A DNA stretch of 64,000 nucleotides from Chelatococcus sp. YT9 (GTDB taxonomy: Bacteria; Pseudomonadota; Alphaproteobacteria; Rhizobiales; Beijerinckiaceae): the NCBI RefSeq assembly GCF_018398315.1, contig NZ_JAHBRW010000001.1, forward strand, positions 3,108,501-3,172,500, given 5' to 3'. Below, piece by piece: positions 45,824 to 54,109 of this stretch. A program made the translations under genes and the position numbers. How positions within the stretch are numbered: position 1 is the stretch's first letter; every line of letters begins with the position of its first letter. Under the pieces are notes generated by a model that saw only the letters and a program-made list of their open reading frames with translations, was not told the origin of the DNA and searched no databases.

Positions 45824-48031
45824 TCAGGGCATGGCGACGGGCGGCGTGGCCGAGCCGAAAACGTTCGGTGTGGCTGGCACGCGCGCTCCCGCTGCCTGTC
45901 GGCGCGGCGGGGGGCCGGCGGCCTTGATGAGATCGGTCACGCTGTTCAAAGCCTCATAGGAACGGCGTGACAGCGTCATGGGTCCGCCACGTCCGCTTTC
46001 GCTGGCGGCGGGCGCGTTGGCGGCAACCGGCTTCTCCCCGGCGCCGGGTTTCACATCGATTCCCAGAAGGGGTTTCTGGTCCGTGCCGACCAGGATCGGC
46101 GCCATCGTGTCGTGCCAGATCTGGGCGGGCAGAACGCCGCCGGTCAGGTTGCGGGTGGAGGTGTAGTCATCATTGCCGAGCCAGACGCTCGCGACGAGGT
46201 TGCCCGTGAAGCCGACGAACCAGGCGTCGCGGTAGGCATTGGTCGTGCCGGTCTTGCCTGCGACAACGATCCCGGGAAGGCGTGCGCGGCCGCCTGTGCC
46301 GCCTTCGACAACGCGCTGCAGCATGACATTCATGTCCGCGATCACCGATGGGGCGATGATCTGCTGTGGCGGCGCCTCGCTGTCGTGACGCCAGATGATC
46401 TCGCCGCGCCCGTTCCGGACTTCGATCGCGCTATAGGGTTTCGCCCTTTTCCCGCCATTGGCGAAGACTGCGTAGCCCGATGCCATGTCGAGAACGGTCA
46501 CAACACCGGCACCGATCGGCAGGGAGGGCGTATCTTCGAGATTGGTGGTAAGCCCCATGCGGTGGCTCATCTCGATGATTTTGGCGCGACCGACCCTGGC
46601 GTTGCCCTTGCCGAGCGCCAGCGACATTCGGACGGGAATCGTGTTGATCGACTTCGCAAGAGCGGTAATCAGCGGCATCGACCCGCCGTAAGAGCGGCCA
46701 TAGTTGTTCGGGCACCAGTTGCCGATGCAGACCGGAGCGTCGGTGACGATTGTGTTGGGTTTATAGAGGCCCGCTTCCAGCGCCGCGGTGTAGACGAAGG
46801 GCTTGTAGGAGGAGCCGGGCTGCCGAAGAGCGTTTGTCGCCCGGTTGAACTGACTCGCGCCGTAATCGCGGCCGCCGACCATGGCGCGTACATTGCCGTC
46901 TGGCTCAAGCACAGCCATCGCGCCCTGGCTCGCATTGAAGCGCTTGCCATCCCGGCGCAGGTTCTCCTCCAGCGCACTCTCGGCGCTGTGCTGAACAAAG
47001 ATGTCGAGACCCGTCTTGACCGTAAGAACGCGTTCCTCGCCGAACTTGCCCTCGTCCGCGAGCCGTTTGACCTCTTCGAAGGCCCAGTCGAGGTAATAGT
47101 CCGGGCTGACCTCGCGGCGACGGTCGATCGGCGTTGCGGGGTTGCGGCGGGCCATCTCGGCCTGTCCCTCGCTCAGCACATTCGCCGCGACCATGTTGCT
47201 CAGCACGTCCGCAGCGCGGGCACGGGCGGCGGGCAGATTGACGTGGGGAGCAAACTTCGAGGGCGCCTTGAACAGGCCGGCGAGCATCGCGGCTTCCGGA
47301 AGCGTCAGATCCTTGACCGATTTGCCGAAGTAGAATTCGGTCGCGGCGACCACACCGAAGGTGCTGCCGCCCATGTAGGCGCGATCCAGATAAAGCTTCA
47401 GGATCTCGTTTTTCGTCAGGCGCGATTCCAGCCACAGCGCGAGGAAGGCTTCCTTGACCTTGCGCTCCAGCGATCGCTCGTTGTTGAGAAAGAGGTTCTT
47501 CGCAAGCTGCTGCGTGATCGAAGAACCGCCCTGCACCACGCCCTCAGCGCGGGCATTGGCGGAGGCGGCGCGCAGCGTGCCGATGACGTCAATGCCGAAA
47601 TGGTCATAGAAGCGCCGGTCCTCGGTCGCGAGAACGGCCTTTATGAAGACGTCGGGGATGTCCTGGATAGCCAGCGTATCATCATGGAGGATGCCGCGCT
47701 TGCCGATCTCGTTGCCGTAGCGGTCCAGGAAGGTGACCGCCAGCTCCGGCCGCTTCAGCCAGTCCTCGCTCGTCTCCCGGAAGGCGGGAATGGCGAGGGC
47801 GAGCATCAGGATACCACCGGCAAGCCCAAGCGTCAGGCCTTCACAGGCGAGCTCATTGGCAATACGGGCAAAGCCACGAACGCGCAGCCTGTCGGAATAG
47901 GCGCAGATCCGTAACCACACCTCATTGAAGTCTCGGCTGGCATCGTAGAGGCTCGAATCCACCTTAGAGTCGAAGGCCAGGGCCCGACGCTTAAGGCGCT
48001 TCCAAAACGAGGCTCCACCGAACGATAGCAC
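45824..48031 (-). CDS. Class A penicillin-binding protein (PBP1A/1C-like transglycosylase-transpeptidase)
   Basis: Polymerises and cross-links peptidoglycan. The 735-residue protein has a cytosolic N-terminus (about 1-64), one helix (66-82), a GT51 transglycosylase with catalytic Glu in ATEDRRFYDHFG (E137) and QGGSSITQQLAKNLFL, and a transpeptidase domain with Ser-x-x-Lys SSYK (S407), Ser-x-Asn SIN (461-463) and KTGTT (K593). All motifs are intact. The C-terminal 80 residues are Pro/Ala-rich. The basic cytosolic head is longer than in E. coli PBP1A. The start is GTG at 48031, with a weak ribosome site. The gene stands alone on the minus strand. Confidence 0.92.
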   Translation of the reverse strand: MLSFGGASFWKRLKRRALAFDSKVDSSLYDASRDFNEVWLRICAYSDRLRVRGFARIANELACEGLTLGLAGGILMLALAIPAFRETSEDWLKRPELAVTFLDRYGNEIGKRGILHDDTLAIQDIPDVFIKAVLATEDRRFYDHFGIDVIGTLRAASANARAEGVVQGGSSITQQLAKNLFLNNERSLERKVKEAFLALWLESRLTKNEILKLYLDRAYMGGSTFGVVAATEFYFGKSVKDLTLPEAAMLAGLFKAPSKFAPHVNLPAARARAADVLSNMVAANVLSEGQAEMARRNPATPIDRRREVSPDYYLDWAFEEVKRLADEGKFGEERVLTVKTGLDIFVQHSAESALEENLRRDGKRFNASQGAMAVLEPDGNVRAMVGGRDYGASQFNRATNALRQPGSSYKPFVYTAALEAGLYKPNTIVTDAPVCIGNWCPNNYGRSYGGSMPLITALAKSINTIPVRMSLALGKGNARVGRAKIIEMSHRMGLTTNLEDTPSLPIGAGVVTVLDMASGYAVFANGGKRAKPYSAIEVRNGRGEIIWRHDSEAPPQQIIAPSVIADMNVMLQRVVEGGTGGRARLPGIVVAGKTGTTNAYRDAWFVGFTGNLVASVWLGNDDYTSTRNLTGGVLPAQIWHDTMAPILVGTDQKPLLGIDVKPGAGEKPVAANAPAASESGRGGPMTLSRRSYEALNSVTDLIKAAGPPPRRQAAGARVPATPNVFGSATPPVAMP

Positions 48032-48242
48032 GCCAACCCGCCTTAATGTTTGCTATTACCGATACATAAGATGGATACGATAGCGCTTATCAACACCATG
48101 CACGACGCAAAAGACGGCCATATTGACGCGATAAGTGCTGCTTTATCGGGCTGCACTTCCACGCGCCGCCGGGATCCGTTATGCGACGCATACCTTTCGC
48201 ATCCCTTGCATCATTTGTGTGTCTGACAAGGTATTATGGTAA

Positions 48243-48788
48243 ATGGCCGCCGCCGAATTCAAAGATAAGATCTGCGGTAAAGAGTCGATAAATGCGGAGC
48301 CGCGTGACTCGGCGGAGTTACCGTTCTGGAAGACGAAAACGCTGGCCCAGATGGATGAGACCGAGTGGGAGTCGTTGTGCGACGGTTGCGGCCGCTGCTG
48401 CCTCGTCAAGCTTGAGGATGAGGACACAGGTACCATTCATTTCACGGACATCGCTTGCCGTCTTCTCGATACCGACAGCTGCCGTTGCCGCGATTATCCA
48501 AATCGCCAGGCCTACGTGCATGACTGCATCCGCCTGACCGTCGAGGAGGTCGGGCGGCTGTCATGGCTGCCTCCGACCTGCGCCTACCGTCTCGTACGCG
48601 AGGGCGTGGATCTCTACTGGTGGCATCCGCTCGTTTCGGGAGACCCGGAAACCGTTCACATGGCAGGCGTATCGCTGCGCGGGCGGTCCGTGACGAGCGA
48701 GGAGGACCTGCCGGAGGAAGACTTTCCGGATCGGATCGTCAGCTGGCCGAACAAGGTACCCAAACGTGCGCGCCGGCGCTCCGACTGA
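48243..48788 (+). CDS. YcgN-family cysteine-cluster protein (UPF0260)
   Basis: A 181-residue protein with the UPF0260 cysteine cluster: [17 protein letters not shown] (about 45-60), [21 protein letters not shown] and [12 protein letters not shown], which together resemble a metal- or Fe-S-binding site. [27 protein letters not shown] is the diagnostic C-terminal block. Function is unknown. The N-terminus is about 25 residues longer than usual before [11 protein letters not shown]. The ATG at 48243 has no obvious ribosome site and a TATTAT sequence lies only 5-10 nt upstream, so the message could be nearly leaderless. Confidence 0.9.
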   Translation: MAAAEFKDKICGKESINAEPRDSAELPFWKTKTLAQMDETEWESLCDGCGRCCLVKLEDEDTGTIHFTDIACRLLDTDSCRCRDYPNRQAYVHDCIRLTVEEVGRLSWLPPTCAYRLVREGVDLYWWHPLVSGDPETVHMAGVSLRGRSVTSEEDLPEEDFPDRIVSWPNKVPKRARRRSD

Positions 48789-48790
48789 CC

Positions 48791-48824
48791 CCGGGATTGC
48801 TCCAGAGCATTGGAGCGATCCCGG
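48791..48824. terminator. Long hairpin between convergent ycgN-type and L,D-transpeptidase genes
   Basis: A 14-bp inverted repeat with one G-T pair (CCGGGATTGCTCCA at 48791-48804, TGGAGCGATCCCGG at 48811-48824), 6-nt loop. It follows the ycgN-type stop by 2 nt and lies between two convergent genes. No T-run follows, so it may be a weak terminator or an extragenic palindromic repeat. Confidence 0.6.
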
Positions 48825-48876
48825 TGCCTTCGAGATCATGGTGACGCTTATGCTGGTGACGTCGGCGTGACCGCTG

Positions 48877-49551
48877 TCAGCCCTGCGCCATCAGATCGGG
48901 ATCGCTGCGGAGCACGAGGACCTTGGTGCCCGTGGGAACCCGCGAATAGAGGTCGATGATATCCTGGTTGATCAGCCGGATGCAGCCCGACGACACGGCC
49001 TGGCCAATCGTCCAAGGCTCGTTGGTGCCGTGGATGCGGTACAGAGTATCGCGATCGCCCTGATAAAGATAAAGCGCGCGCGCGCCGAGCGGGTTTTCCG
49101 GACCGCCGGGCATGCCTCCGGCATACTGGCGCAGTTCCGGCTGGCGCTTGATCATCTGCGCGGGAGGTGTCCAAGTCGGCCATTGCGCCTTGCGCCGCAC
49201 CTGGGCGTTGCCGCTCCAACCGAAGCCCTCGCGCCCGACCCCAATGCCATAGCGCATGGCGCGGCCGTTCGGTCGCACGAGGTAGAGGAAACGATCGTTC
49301 GGATCCACCACGATGGTTCCCGGCTGCTGGGTCGTATCATAGGCGACTTCCCGCCGCAGGAATTCCGGATCGATTTCCGACAAGTCGACAGCAGGAACAG
49401 GAAAGCGCTCGTTATCGATAGCGGCGTACATCCGCTCGAAGGATCGATCATAGGCAGGCCCGACTTCCACCGGAACCGGCGGGCGTGAAACGCATCCACC
49501 CAAAGCCACGAGCCCGCCGCCCATCAACATACGCCGTGTCAAACCAACCAT
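48877..49551 (-). CDS. L,D-transpeptidase lipoprotein (YkuD domain)
   Basis: Cross-links peptidoglycan (3-3 bonds) or attaches proteins to it. The 224-residue protein is a lipoprotein (MVGLTRRMLMGGGLVALGGC, lipobox cysteine C20) with a YkuD domain: GTIVVDPNDRFLYLV, and the active site HGTNEPWTIGQAVSSGCIRL (H174, C190). The start is the ATG at 49551 with AGAGG upstream; the longer frame to 49608 is rejected because it would bury the signal peptide. Its presence along with the class A PBP suggests a well-developed 3-3/4-3 wall. Confidence 0.92.
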   Translation of the reverse strand: MVGLTRRMLMGGGLVALGGCVSRPPVPVEVGPAYDRSFERMYAAIDNERFPVPAVDLSEIDPEFLRREVAYDTTQQPGTIVVDPNDRFLYLVRPNGRAMRYGIGVGREGFGWSGNAQVRRKAQWPTWTPPAQMIKRQPELRQYAGGMPGGPENPLGARALYLYQGDRDTLYRIHGTNEPWTIGQAVSSGCIRLINQDIIDLYSRVPTGTKVLVLRSDPDLMAQG

Positions 49552-50007
49552 AATTGACCTCTGCCGGGGAAAATCTTGGAGCCGCGTAGAAAACGGCCCC
49601 TGATACATTGAGAACTAAGGCCAAAAGTTCCTTGAACGTGACCGTACTGGGGCAAATACCGCTCACGGCTCGGTGAAGTGTGTTGTTTGGCAACAGGTGT
49701 GACCTAAACAACGCAGTTTTGGCCCGCAATGTGACCAGGATAGCGCGTTATTCCTAGAATAGGAAAATTATCCTTGACAGCGAGCCGCTGGTGAGGTAGG
49801 GTTCAGCCATGCTCAAGAATTACGCCTGAGCCCGACTCATTGGTGGGGTCGCGCCGGTCGGCTTATCAAAGGGGAGCGGTGCGGCGCCGTTGGCAGCGGT
49901 GCCGCCGCCGCTCTGGAGCGGAAAACCTTCAATTCCCTGGTCTGACGCAATTCCGGAAGCAGCTTCGTCTGCTCTTGGGAGTTGGTCAGCGTTGACAGGA
50001 CAATTTC
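49552..50007. promoter_or_regulatory. Upstream region of the GTA-like cluster: dyad, promoter candidate and 6-codon frame
   Basis: 456 bp without a sizeable gene. A dyad TTCCTA-GAA-TAGGAA lies at 49751-49765. TTGACA (49774-49779) follows, with TAGGGT (49797-49802) 17 nt later as a weak -10. A 6-codon frame (ATG at 49809, stop at 49829) comes next. The dyad abuts the -35 element, where a repressor or activator could bind. This is the best candidate control region for the structural cluster starting at 50008; the assignment is inference. Confidence 0.45.
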
Positions 50008-50592
50008 ATGGCCTCTCCATCTGCGGACGACGTGGCGGACATGCGCCGCCGCCGCGCTGAAGGCGCTTCCATTGCCGGGATTATGGCCGCCACCGGGTGG
50101 GGCCGGACTGCGGTGCGAAATGCCCTTTCAACTCCATCCGACAGGCCGGCCGCCTCGGCGTGCGCAAAGACTTCGGCTTCAGCAAAAACCCCTCGCAGTG
50201 CAAAGACGAAGGCGAAGTCTGTGGCGGGAGGCAGGCCGCCGCCGTCCGCGGCGCCTCCAGGCGCTAAAAGCAAGAAACCCAAAAGGGGATCTCTCGTCGC
50301 ACGCCTCTGGCGCACCGCGGAAGCGCAGGTGCGGGAAGTAGAGAGACGTCTGGCCGACGGCAAGACGGAGCCCGGCGAGCGCGAGAAAGATGCTCGCACC
50401 CTGGCCATCGTGGTGAAGACGCTGCGCGATCTCCTCGCCCTTGAGGCAGACGAACACACTGTCGAAGCGACAGCACCAGAAGAGGAGGGCGGCGATGTCC
50501 GGGATCTCGACGATTTCCGACGCGAGCTTGCGGAGCGCATTGATCGACTGCGCCGCGCGCGGGATGCTGACGCCGCTGCTGGCGAGCTGTGA
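50008..50592 (+). CDS. Putative small terminase / GTA gp1-like DNA-binding protein
   Basis: A 194-residue protein at the head of the GTA-like cluster. Residues about 5-35 (ADDVADMRRRRAEGASIAGIMAATGWGRTAVRNAL) form a helix-turn-helix, followed by a Lys/Ala/Pro-rich linker (40-95) and a charged helical C-terminus (about 95-190, probably coiled coil). Position before terL and the DNA-binding head fit a small terminase subunit, which selects DNA for packaging. Similarity to any one family is not certain. Its last 98 nt overlap terL in another frame. Confidence 0.65.
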   Translation: MASPSADDVADMRRRRAEGASIAGIMAATGWGRTAVRNALSTPSDRPAASACAKTSASAKTPRSAKTKAKSVAGGRPPPSAAPPGAKSKKPKRGSLVARLWRTAEAQVREVERRLADGKTEPGEREKDARTLAIVVKTLRDLLALEADEHTVEATAPEEEGGDVRDLDDFRRELAERIDRLRRARDADAAAGEL

Positions 50593-51856
50593 TGCCCGGC
50601 TTCTTGACTGGCTGATGCACTACTGGCCTCTCTTTGCCCGTCCCGATCAGCTGCCACCCCCTTTGAGCGCGATCCAAGACGACTGGACCGTCTGGCTGGT
50701 GCTTGGCGGACGCGGCGCGGGCAAGACGAGAACCGGCGCGGAATGGGTACGGGGAATGGCGCTTGGACACCCGTCCTTTGCGTCGGCCCCGGTCAGGCGG
50801 ATCGCTCTCGTCGGTGAGACAGCGGCCGATGTTCGCGATGTGATGATCGAGGGCGTTTCCGGTCTTCTCGCCATTCACCCTAAACATGAACGGCCCACCT
50901 GGACGCCGACGCGGCGTCGGCTGGAGTGGCCGAACGGCGCAGTTGCACAGGCCTTCTCCGCCGAAGATCCCGAACAGCTACGAGGGCCGCAGTTTGAGGC
51001 GGCCTGGGTCGACGAACTCTGCAAATGGCGTTACGCGCAGGAGACTTGGGACATGCTGCAATTTGGGTTGCGCCTGGGCACGCGTCCCCGGCAGGTGGTG
51101 ACGACGACGCCGCGCCCGATCCCCCTCTTGAAGAAGCTGATGGTGGAGCCGCGCACAGTGCTGTCGCGGGCAGCCACCCGCGCCAATGCCTTTCATCTGG
51201 CTCCGGCTTTTCTCGATACGATCGTCGGCCGCTACGCCGGCACGCGTCTCGGCCGGCAGGAACTCGACGGCGAAATCGTCGAGGAGCGCGCCGACGCCTT
51301 ATGGAACCGCGAAGCGATCGAATCTGTACGCGCCGACAAGGCCCCCCCGCTGACGCGTCTCGTCGTGGCCGTCGATCCGCCTGCGTCATCGGGCCGAAGG
51401 GCTGATGCCTGCGGCATCGTCGCGGCCGGCATCGATACCGGAGGCCAGGTCTTCGTGCTGGAGGATGCGACGTGCGAACGGGCGCGTCCCGCCGAGTGGG
51501 CCGAGATCGCGGTCGCACTCTATCGCCGGCTGGAAGCCGATGCGCTCGTGGCAGAGGTCAACCAGGGCGGCGAGATGGTGGCCGCCGTCATCCGGGAGGT
51601 CGACCCCGCGGTGCCCGTCACGACGGTGCGCGCGACGCGCGGGAAATATTTGCGTGCCGAGCCGGTCGCAGCCCTCTACGAGCAGGGGCGGGTGCGGCAT
51701 GTGGGTATGCTCCCGGCGCTCGAAGACGAGATGGCCGACTTCGGCCCCGGTGGCCTCTCCTCCGGGCGCTCGCCCGATCGCCTGGATGCCCTGGTCTGGG
51801 CTGTAACGGCGCTTGCCTTGACGGGGCGGGGGGAGCCGCGCGTGCGCCGCCTCTGA
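50495..51856 (+). CDS. Phage/GTA terminase large subunit
   Basis: Motor and nuclease that packages DNA into the head. 453 residues. The ATPase has Walker A GGRGAGKT (71-78) and Walker B AWVDEL (170-175, D173/E174). The nuclease domain has LVVAVDPPASSGRRADACGIVAAG, VLVEDATC-like VFVLEDATCE and DRLDALVWAV with acidic residues for metal binding. The fold and order match RcGTA gp2 and related terminases. The start is ATG at 50495 with GAGGAGGG upstream, overlapping the previous gene; a frame open to 50441 is rejected. Confidence 0.9.
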   Translation: MSGISTISDASLRSALIDCAARGMLTPLLASCDARLLDWLMHYWPLFARPDQLPPPLSAIQDDWTVWLVLGGRGAGKTRTGAEWVRGMALGHPSFASAPVRRIALVGETAADVRDVMIEGVSGLLAIHPKHERPTWTPTRRRLEWPNGAVAQAFSAEDPEQLRGPQFEAAWVDELCKWRYAQETWDMLQFGLRLGTRPRQVVTTTPRPIPLLKKLMVEPRTVLSRAATRANAFHLAPAFLDTIVGRYAGTRLGRQELDGEIVEERADALWNREAIESVRADKAPPLTRLVVAVDPPASSGRRADACGIVAAGIDTGGQVFVLEDATCERARPAEWAEIAVALYRRLEADALVAEVNQGGEMVAAVIREVDPAVPVTTVRATRGKYLRAEPVAALYEQGRVRHVGMLPALEDEMADFGPGGLSSGRSPDRLDALVWAVTALALTGRGEPRVRRL

Positions 51857-51904
51857 TCACGCCGTTCCGTATTCGCAGGACGGCCCTACCGGAAAGCTCA
51901 GTTC

Positions 51905-53101
51905 ATGTCGAACTTCCTCACCCGCCTCATCGGGCGCGCGGTGAACGCGCCGCCACGCCCGGAAGGCATTTTGTCACCCGAGGCCAAAGCCTCACGGACA
52001 GGGCCCCTGATCGCGCTTTACCAAATGGGCAAGCCGGTCTGGACGCCGCGCGATTATGGAGCGCTGGCGCGCGAGGGCTTCCAGCGCAACGCGGTCGTTC
52101 ATCGCTGCGTCCGGCTGATCGCCGAAGCCGCCGGCTCCGTGCCTTGGCTTGCCTATGACGGCCGCCGGGAACTCGATGATCATCCGCTGCTCAAGCTTCT
52201 CGCCCGGCCCAACCCACGCGAGGCTGGAGCCGCCTTTCTCGAGGCCGTCTACGGCCATCTCCTGGTGGCCGGCAATGCCTATCTCGAAGTGGTCACTCTG
52301 GACGGCGAGCCGCGCGAGCTATTCGCACTGCGGCCGGACCGCATGCGCGTCGTGCCGGGCGGCGATGGTTGGCCGGAAGCCTATGACTACACCATCGGCG
52401 GCGGCACGGTGCGCTTCCGCCAGGACGAGCGCCTGCCGCCCATCCTGCATCTCGCCCTGTTCAACCCGGTCGATGACCACTATGGGCTGTCGCCCATGGA
52501 GGCGGCAGCGACCGCGCTCGACATCCACAACGCGACGGGCGCCTGGAACAAGGCGCTGCTCGACAATGCGGCGCGACCGTCCGGCGCGCTGGTGTATGCC
52601 GGCCCGCAGGGCACCAATCTCACCGATCAGCAGTTCGAGCGGCTGAAGGCCGAGCTCGACGAGCAGTTCCAAGGTGCGGCCAATGCCGGCCGTCCCCTGC
52701 TGCTCGATGGCGGGCTCGACTGGAAGCAGCTGTCGCTCTCGCCGAAGGACATGGATTTCATTGAGGCGAAGGCAGCTGCAGCGCGCGAGATCGCGCTGGC
52801 CTTCGGCGTGCCGCCGCTGATGCTGGGCCTGCCCGGCGACAATACCTACGCGAATTTCGCCGAGGCCAACCGCGCCTTCTGGCGGCAGGCGGTCATCCCG
52901 CTCGTCAAGCGCACGGCCCAGAGCATCGCTCAATGGCTTGGACCAGCCTATGAGCCCGGGTTGACGCTCGTCCCGGATGTCGATGGCATCGAGGCGCTGT
53001 CCAGCGAGCGCGAAGCCCTGTGGCGGCGCATTGCTGATGCCGATTTCCTCGATCGCGACGAGAAGCGGGAGGCAACCGGCTATGGCCCGAGCCCAGGCTG
53101 A
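51905..53101 (+). CDS. Portal protein (HK97/GTA gp3 family)
   Basis: Forms the dodecameric portal ring through which DNA enters the head. The 398-residue protein shows the Phage_portal (HK97) pattern: AREGFQRNAVVHRCVRLIAEAAGSVPWLAYD near the N-terminus, AYLEVVTLDGEPRELFALRPDRMRVV, HYGLSPMEAAATALDIHNATGAWNKALLDN, and LGLPGDNTYANFAEANRAFWRQAV near the end. Length is usual. It is followed after 17 nt by the small membrane protein gene. Confidence 0.92.
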   Translation: MSNFLTRLIGRAVNAPPRPEGILSPEAKASRTGPLIALYQMGKPVWTPRDYGALAREGFQRNAVVHRCVRLIAEAAGSVPWLAYDGRRELDDHPLLKLLARPNPREAGAAFLEAVYGHLLVAGNAYLEVVTLDGEPRELFALRPDRMRVVPGGDGWPEAYDYTIGGGTVRFRQDERLPPILHLALFNPVDDHYGLSPMEAAATALDIHNATGAWNKALLDNAARPSGALVYAGPQGTNLTDQQFERLKAELDEQFQGAANAGRPLLLDGGLDWKQLSLSPKDMDFIEAKAAAAREIALAFGVPPLMLGLPGDNTYANFAEANRAFWRQAVIPLVKRTAQSIAQWLGPAYEPGLTLVPDVDGIEALSSEREALWRRIADADFLDRDEKREATGYGPSPG

Positions 53102-53118
53102 ATCGTCGGAGGCCTGTC

Positions 53119-53349
53119 ATGGCCACTATCACAGAGATTTTTATCGCGCGGGGCGATCTCGCGCATCTCGCCCTCTTTCTCTGGGCGAGCGGCGCCTCGA
53201 CCCTGCTCGTGCTCATCCTGCGCGAGCTCAGCGCCGCGAACCGGCGCTTCGACGTTTTCGTCGGCGAGCTCGCCCGCTTCAACCTTCGCCACGCGGCCCA
53301 TTCGCCGATCGAGCCGCTCCCTGATCCCAGCAAGGAGACAAAAGCATGA
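53119..53349 (+). CDS. Small single-pass membrane protein in GTA-like cluster
   Basis: A 76-residue protein with one transmembrane helix (about 13-35, DLAHLALFLWASGASTLLVLILREL) and a charged C-terminal tail. It occupies the position of the small uncharacterised frames between portal and protease genes in other GTAs (gp3.5). Function unknown; an assembly-site tether is possible but unproven. Its stop overlaps the next start (ATGA). Confidence 0.65.
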   Translation: MATITEIFIARGDLAHLALFLWASGASTLLVLILRELSAANRRFDVFVGELARFNLRHAAHSPIEPLPDPSKETKA

Positions 53350-53513
53350 ATGCTGCACCCGCGCGGCAGGCCCGGCCTGCACAGCGCCGCCCCCGCCAGC
53401 CCCATAAGCCGGACGAAGCCATCGCGACGTTCTTGCGCATCCTGGAGCAATTGGAGGCGGGCGCCGCCGGGCTGGCCAGCGGCCGCCGGCAGCCGGCCCG
53501 AGCCGGCCGGTGA
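53346..53513 (+). CDS. 55-residue basic protein between portal and protease
   Basis: A 55-residue frame beginning at ATG 53346 with AAGGAG 8 nt upstream; it overlaps the preceding stop (ATGA) and the following GTG start (GTGA), so it fits exactly into the operon's overlap chain. The protein is Arg/Pro/Ala-rich with a central helix (EAIATFLRILEQLEAGA). No family recognised. The tight overlaps and ribosome site argue that it is translated. Confidence 0.6.
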   Translation: MNAAPARQARPAQRRPRQPHKPDEAIATFLRILEQLEAGAAGLASGRRQPARAGR

Positions 53514-54097
53514 AGCCGGAACCACGCGCCGCACCCACAGTAAAGCTCATCCCGACGGCTACAGCGCCCGGTCTGTTCGAAGGCTACGCCAGCTTGTTCG
53601 GCGTGCCCGACCTCGGCCGTGATGTCGTGGAGCGCGGTGCCTTCCGTGCAAGTCTGGAGCGGCGCGGCATCCAGGGTATCAAGCTCCTGTGGCAGCACAA
53701 TCCCGGGGAGCCGATCGGCCGCTGGCTCGCGCTCGCGGAGGATGCGCGCGGATTGAAGGTGCGGGGACAGCTCAATCTCGCTGTGGCGCGCGCCCGCGAA
53801 ATCTATGCACTGATGCGGGATGGCGCCGTGGATGGGCTTTCCATCGGCTATCGCACGGAACGTGCCCGTACCGATCCGCGCGATGGCCTGCGCCATATCG
53901 CCCGGCTCGATCTCTGGGAAATCTCGCTCGTCACCTTCCCGATGCTGCCCGGAGCGCGTGTCGGCAGCGTCAAGCGTGACCTGTTGCGAGAGCGTTTGCC
54001 GCATCCCTTGCCGATCCCAGGGCGGCCCGCGGGGGATCTCGCCGCTGTCATCCGCGCAGCCGCTGGGCGGCTGTCCGCCTCTCTCTCTGATCCATGA
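53510..54097 (+). CDS. Prohead protease (HK97/GTA gp4 family)
   Basis: Matures the capsid by cleaving the major capsid protein and itself. The 195-residue S78/U35-type serine protease has the active-site histidine in LWQHNPGEPIGRW (H63) and the serine in GAVDGLSIGYRT (S111), and EISLVTFPML, the usual third motif. Starts with GTG at 53510. The Pro/Arg-rich C-terminal 30 residues are removed in related proteases. Capsid gene follows after 12 nt. Confidence 0.92.
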   Translation: MKPEPRAAPTVKLIPTATAPGLFEGYASLFGVPDLGRDVVERGAFRASLERRGIQGIKLLWQHNPGEPIGRWLALAEDARGLKVRGQLNLAVARAREIYALMRDGAVDGLSIGYRTERARTDPRDGLRHIARLDLWEISLVTFPMLPGARVGSVKRDLLRERLPHPLPIPGRPAGDLAAVIRAAAGRLSASLSDP

Positions 54098-54109
54098 AGG
54101 AACGATTGT

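Noticed and set aside
46112-47914. Plus-strand open frame of 600 codons
   Set aside because: Antisense to the class A penicillin-binding protein, whose catalytic motifs are all intact; no domain in the antisense product.
48791-48824. Calling the hairpin a full Rho-independent terminator
   Set aside because: The stem is strong but no T-run follows, so it is listed with reduced confidence as terminator-like or repeat-like.
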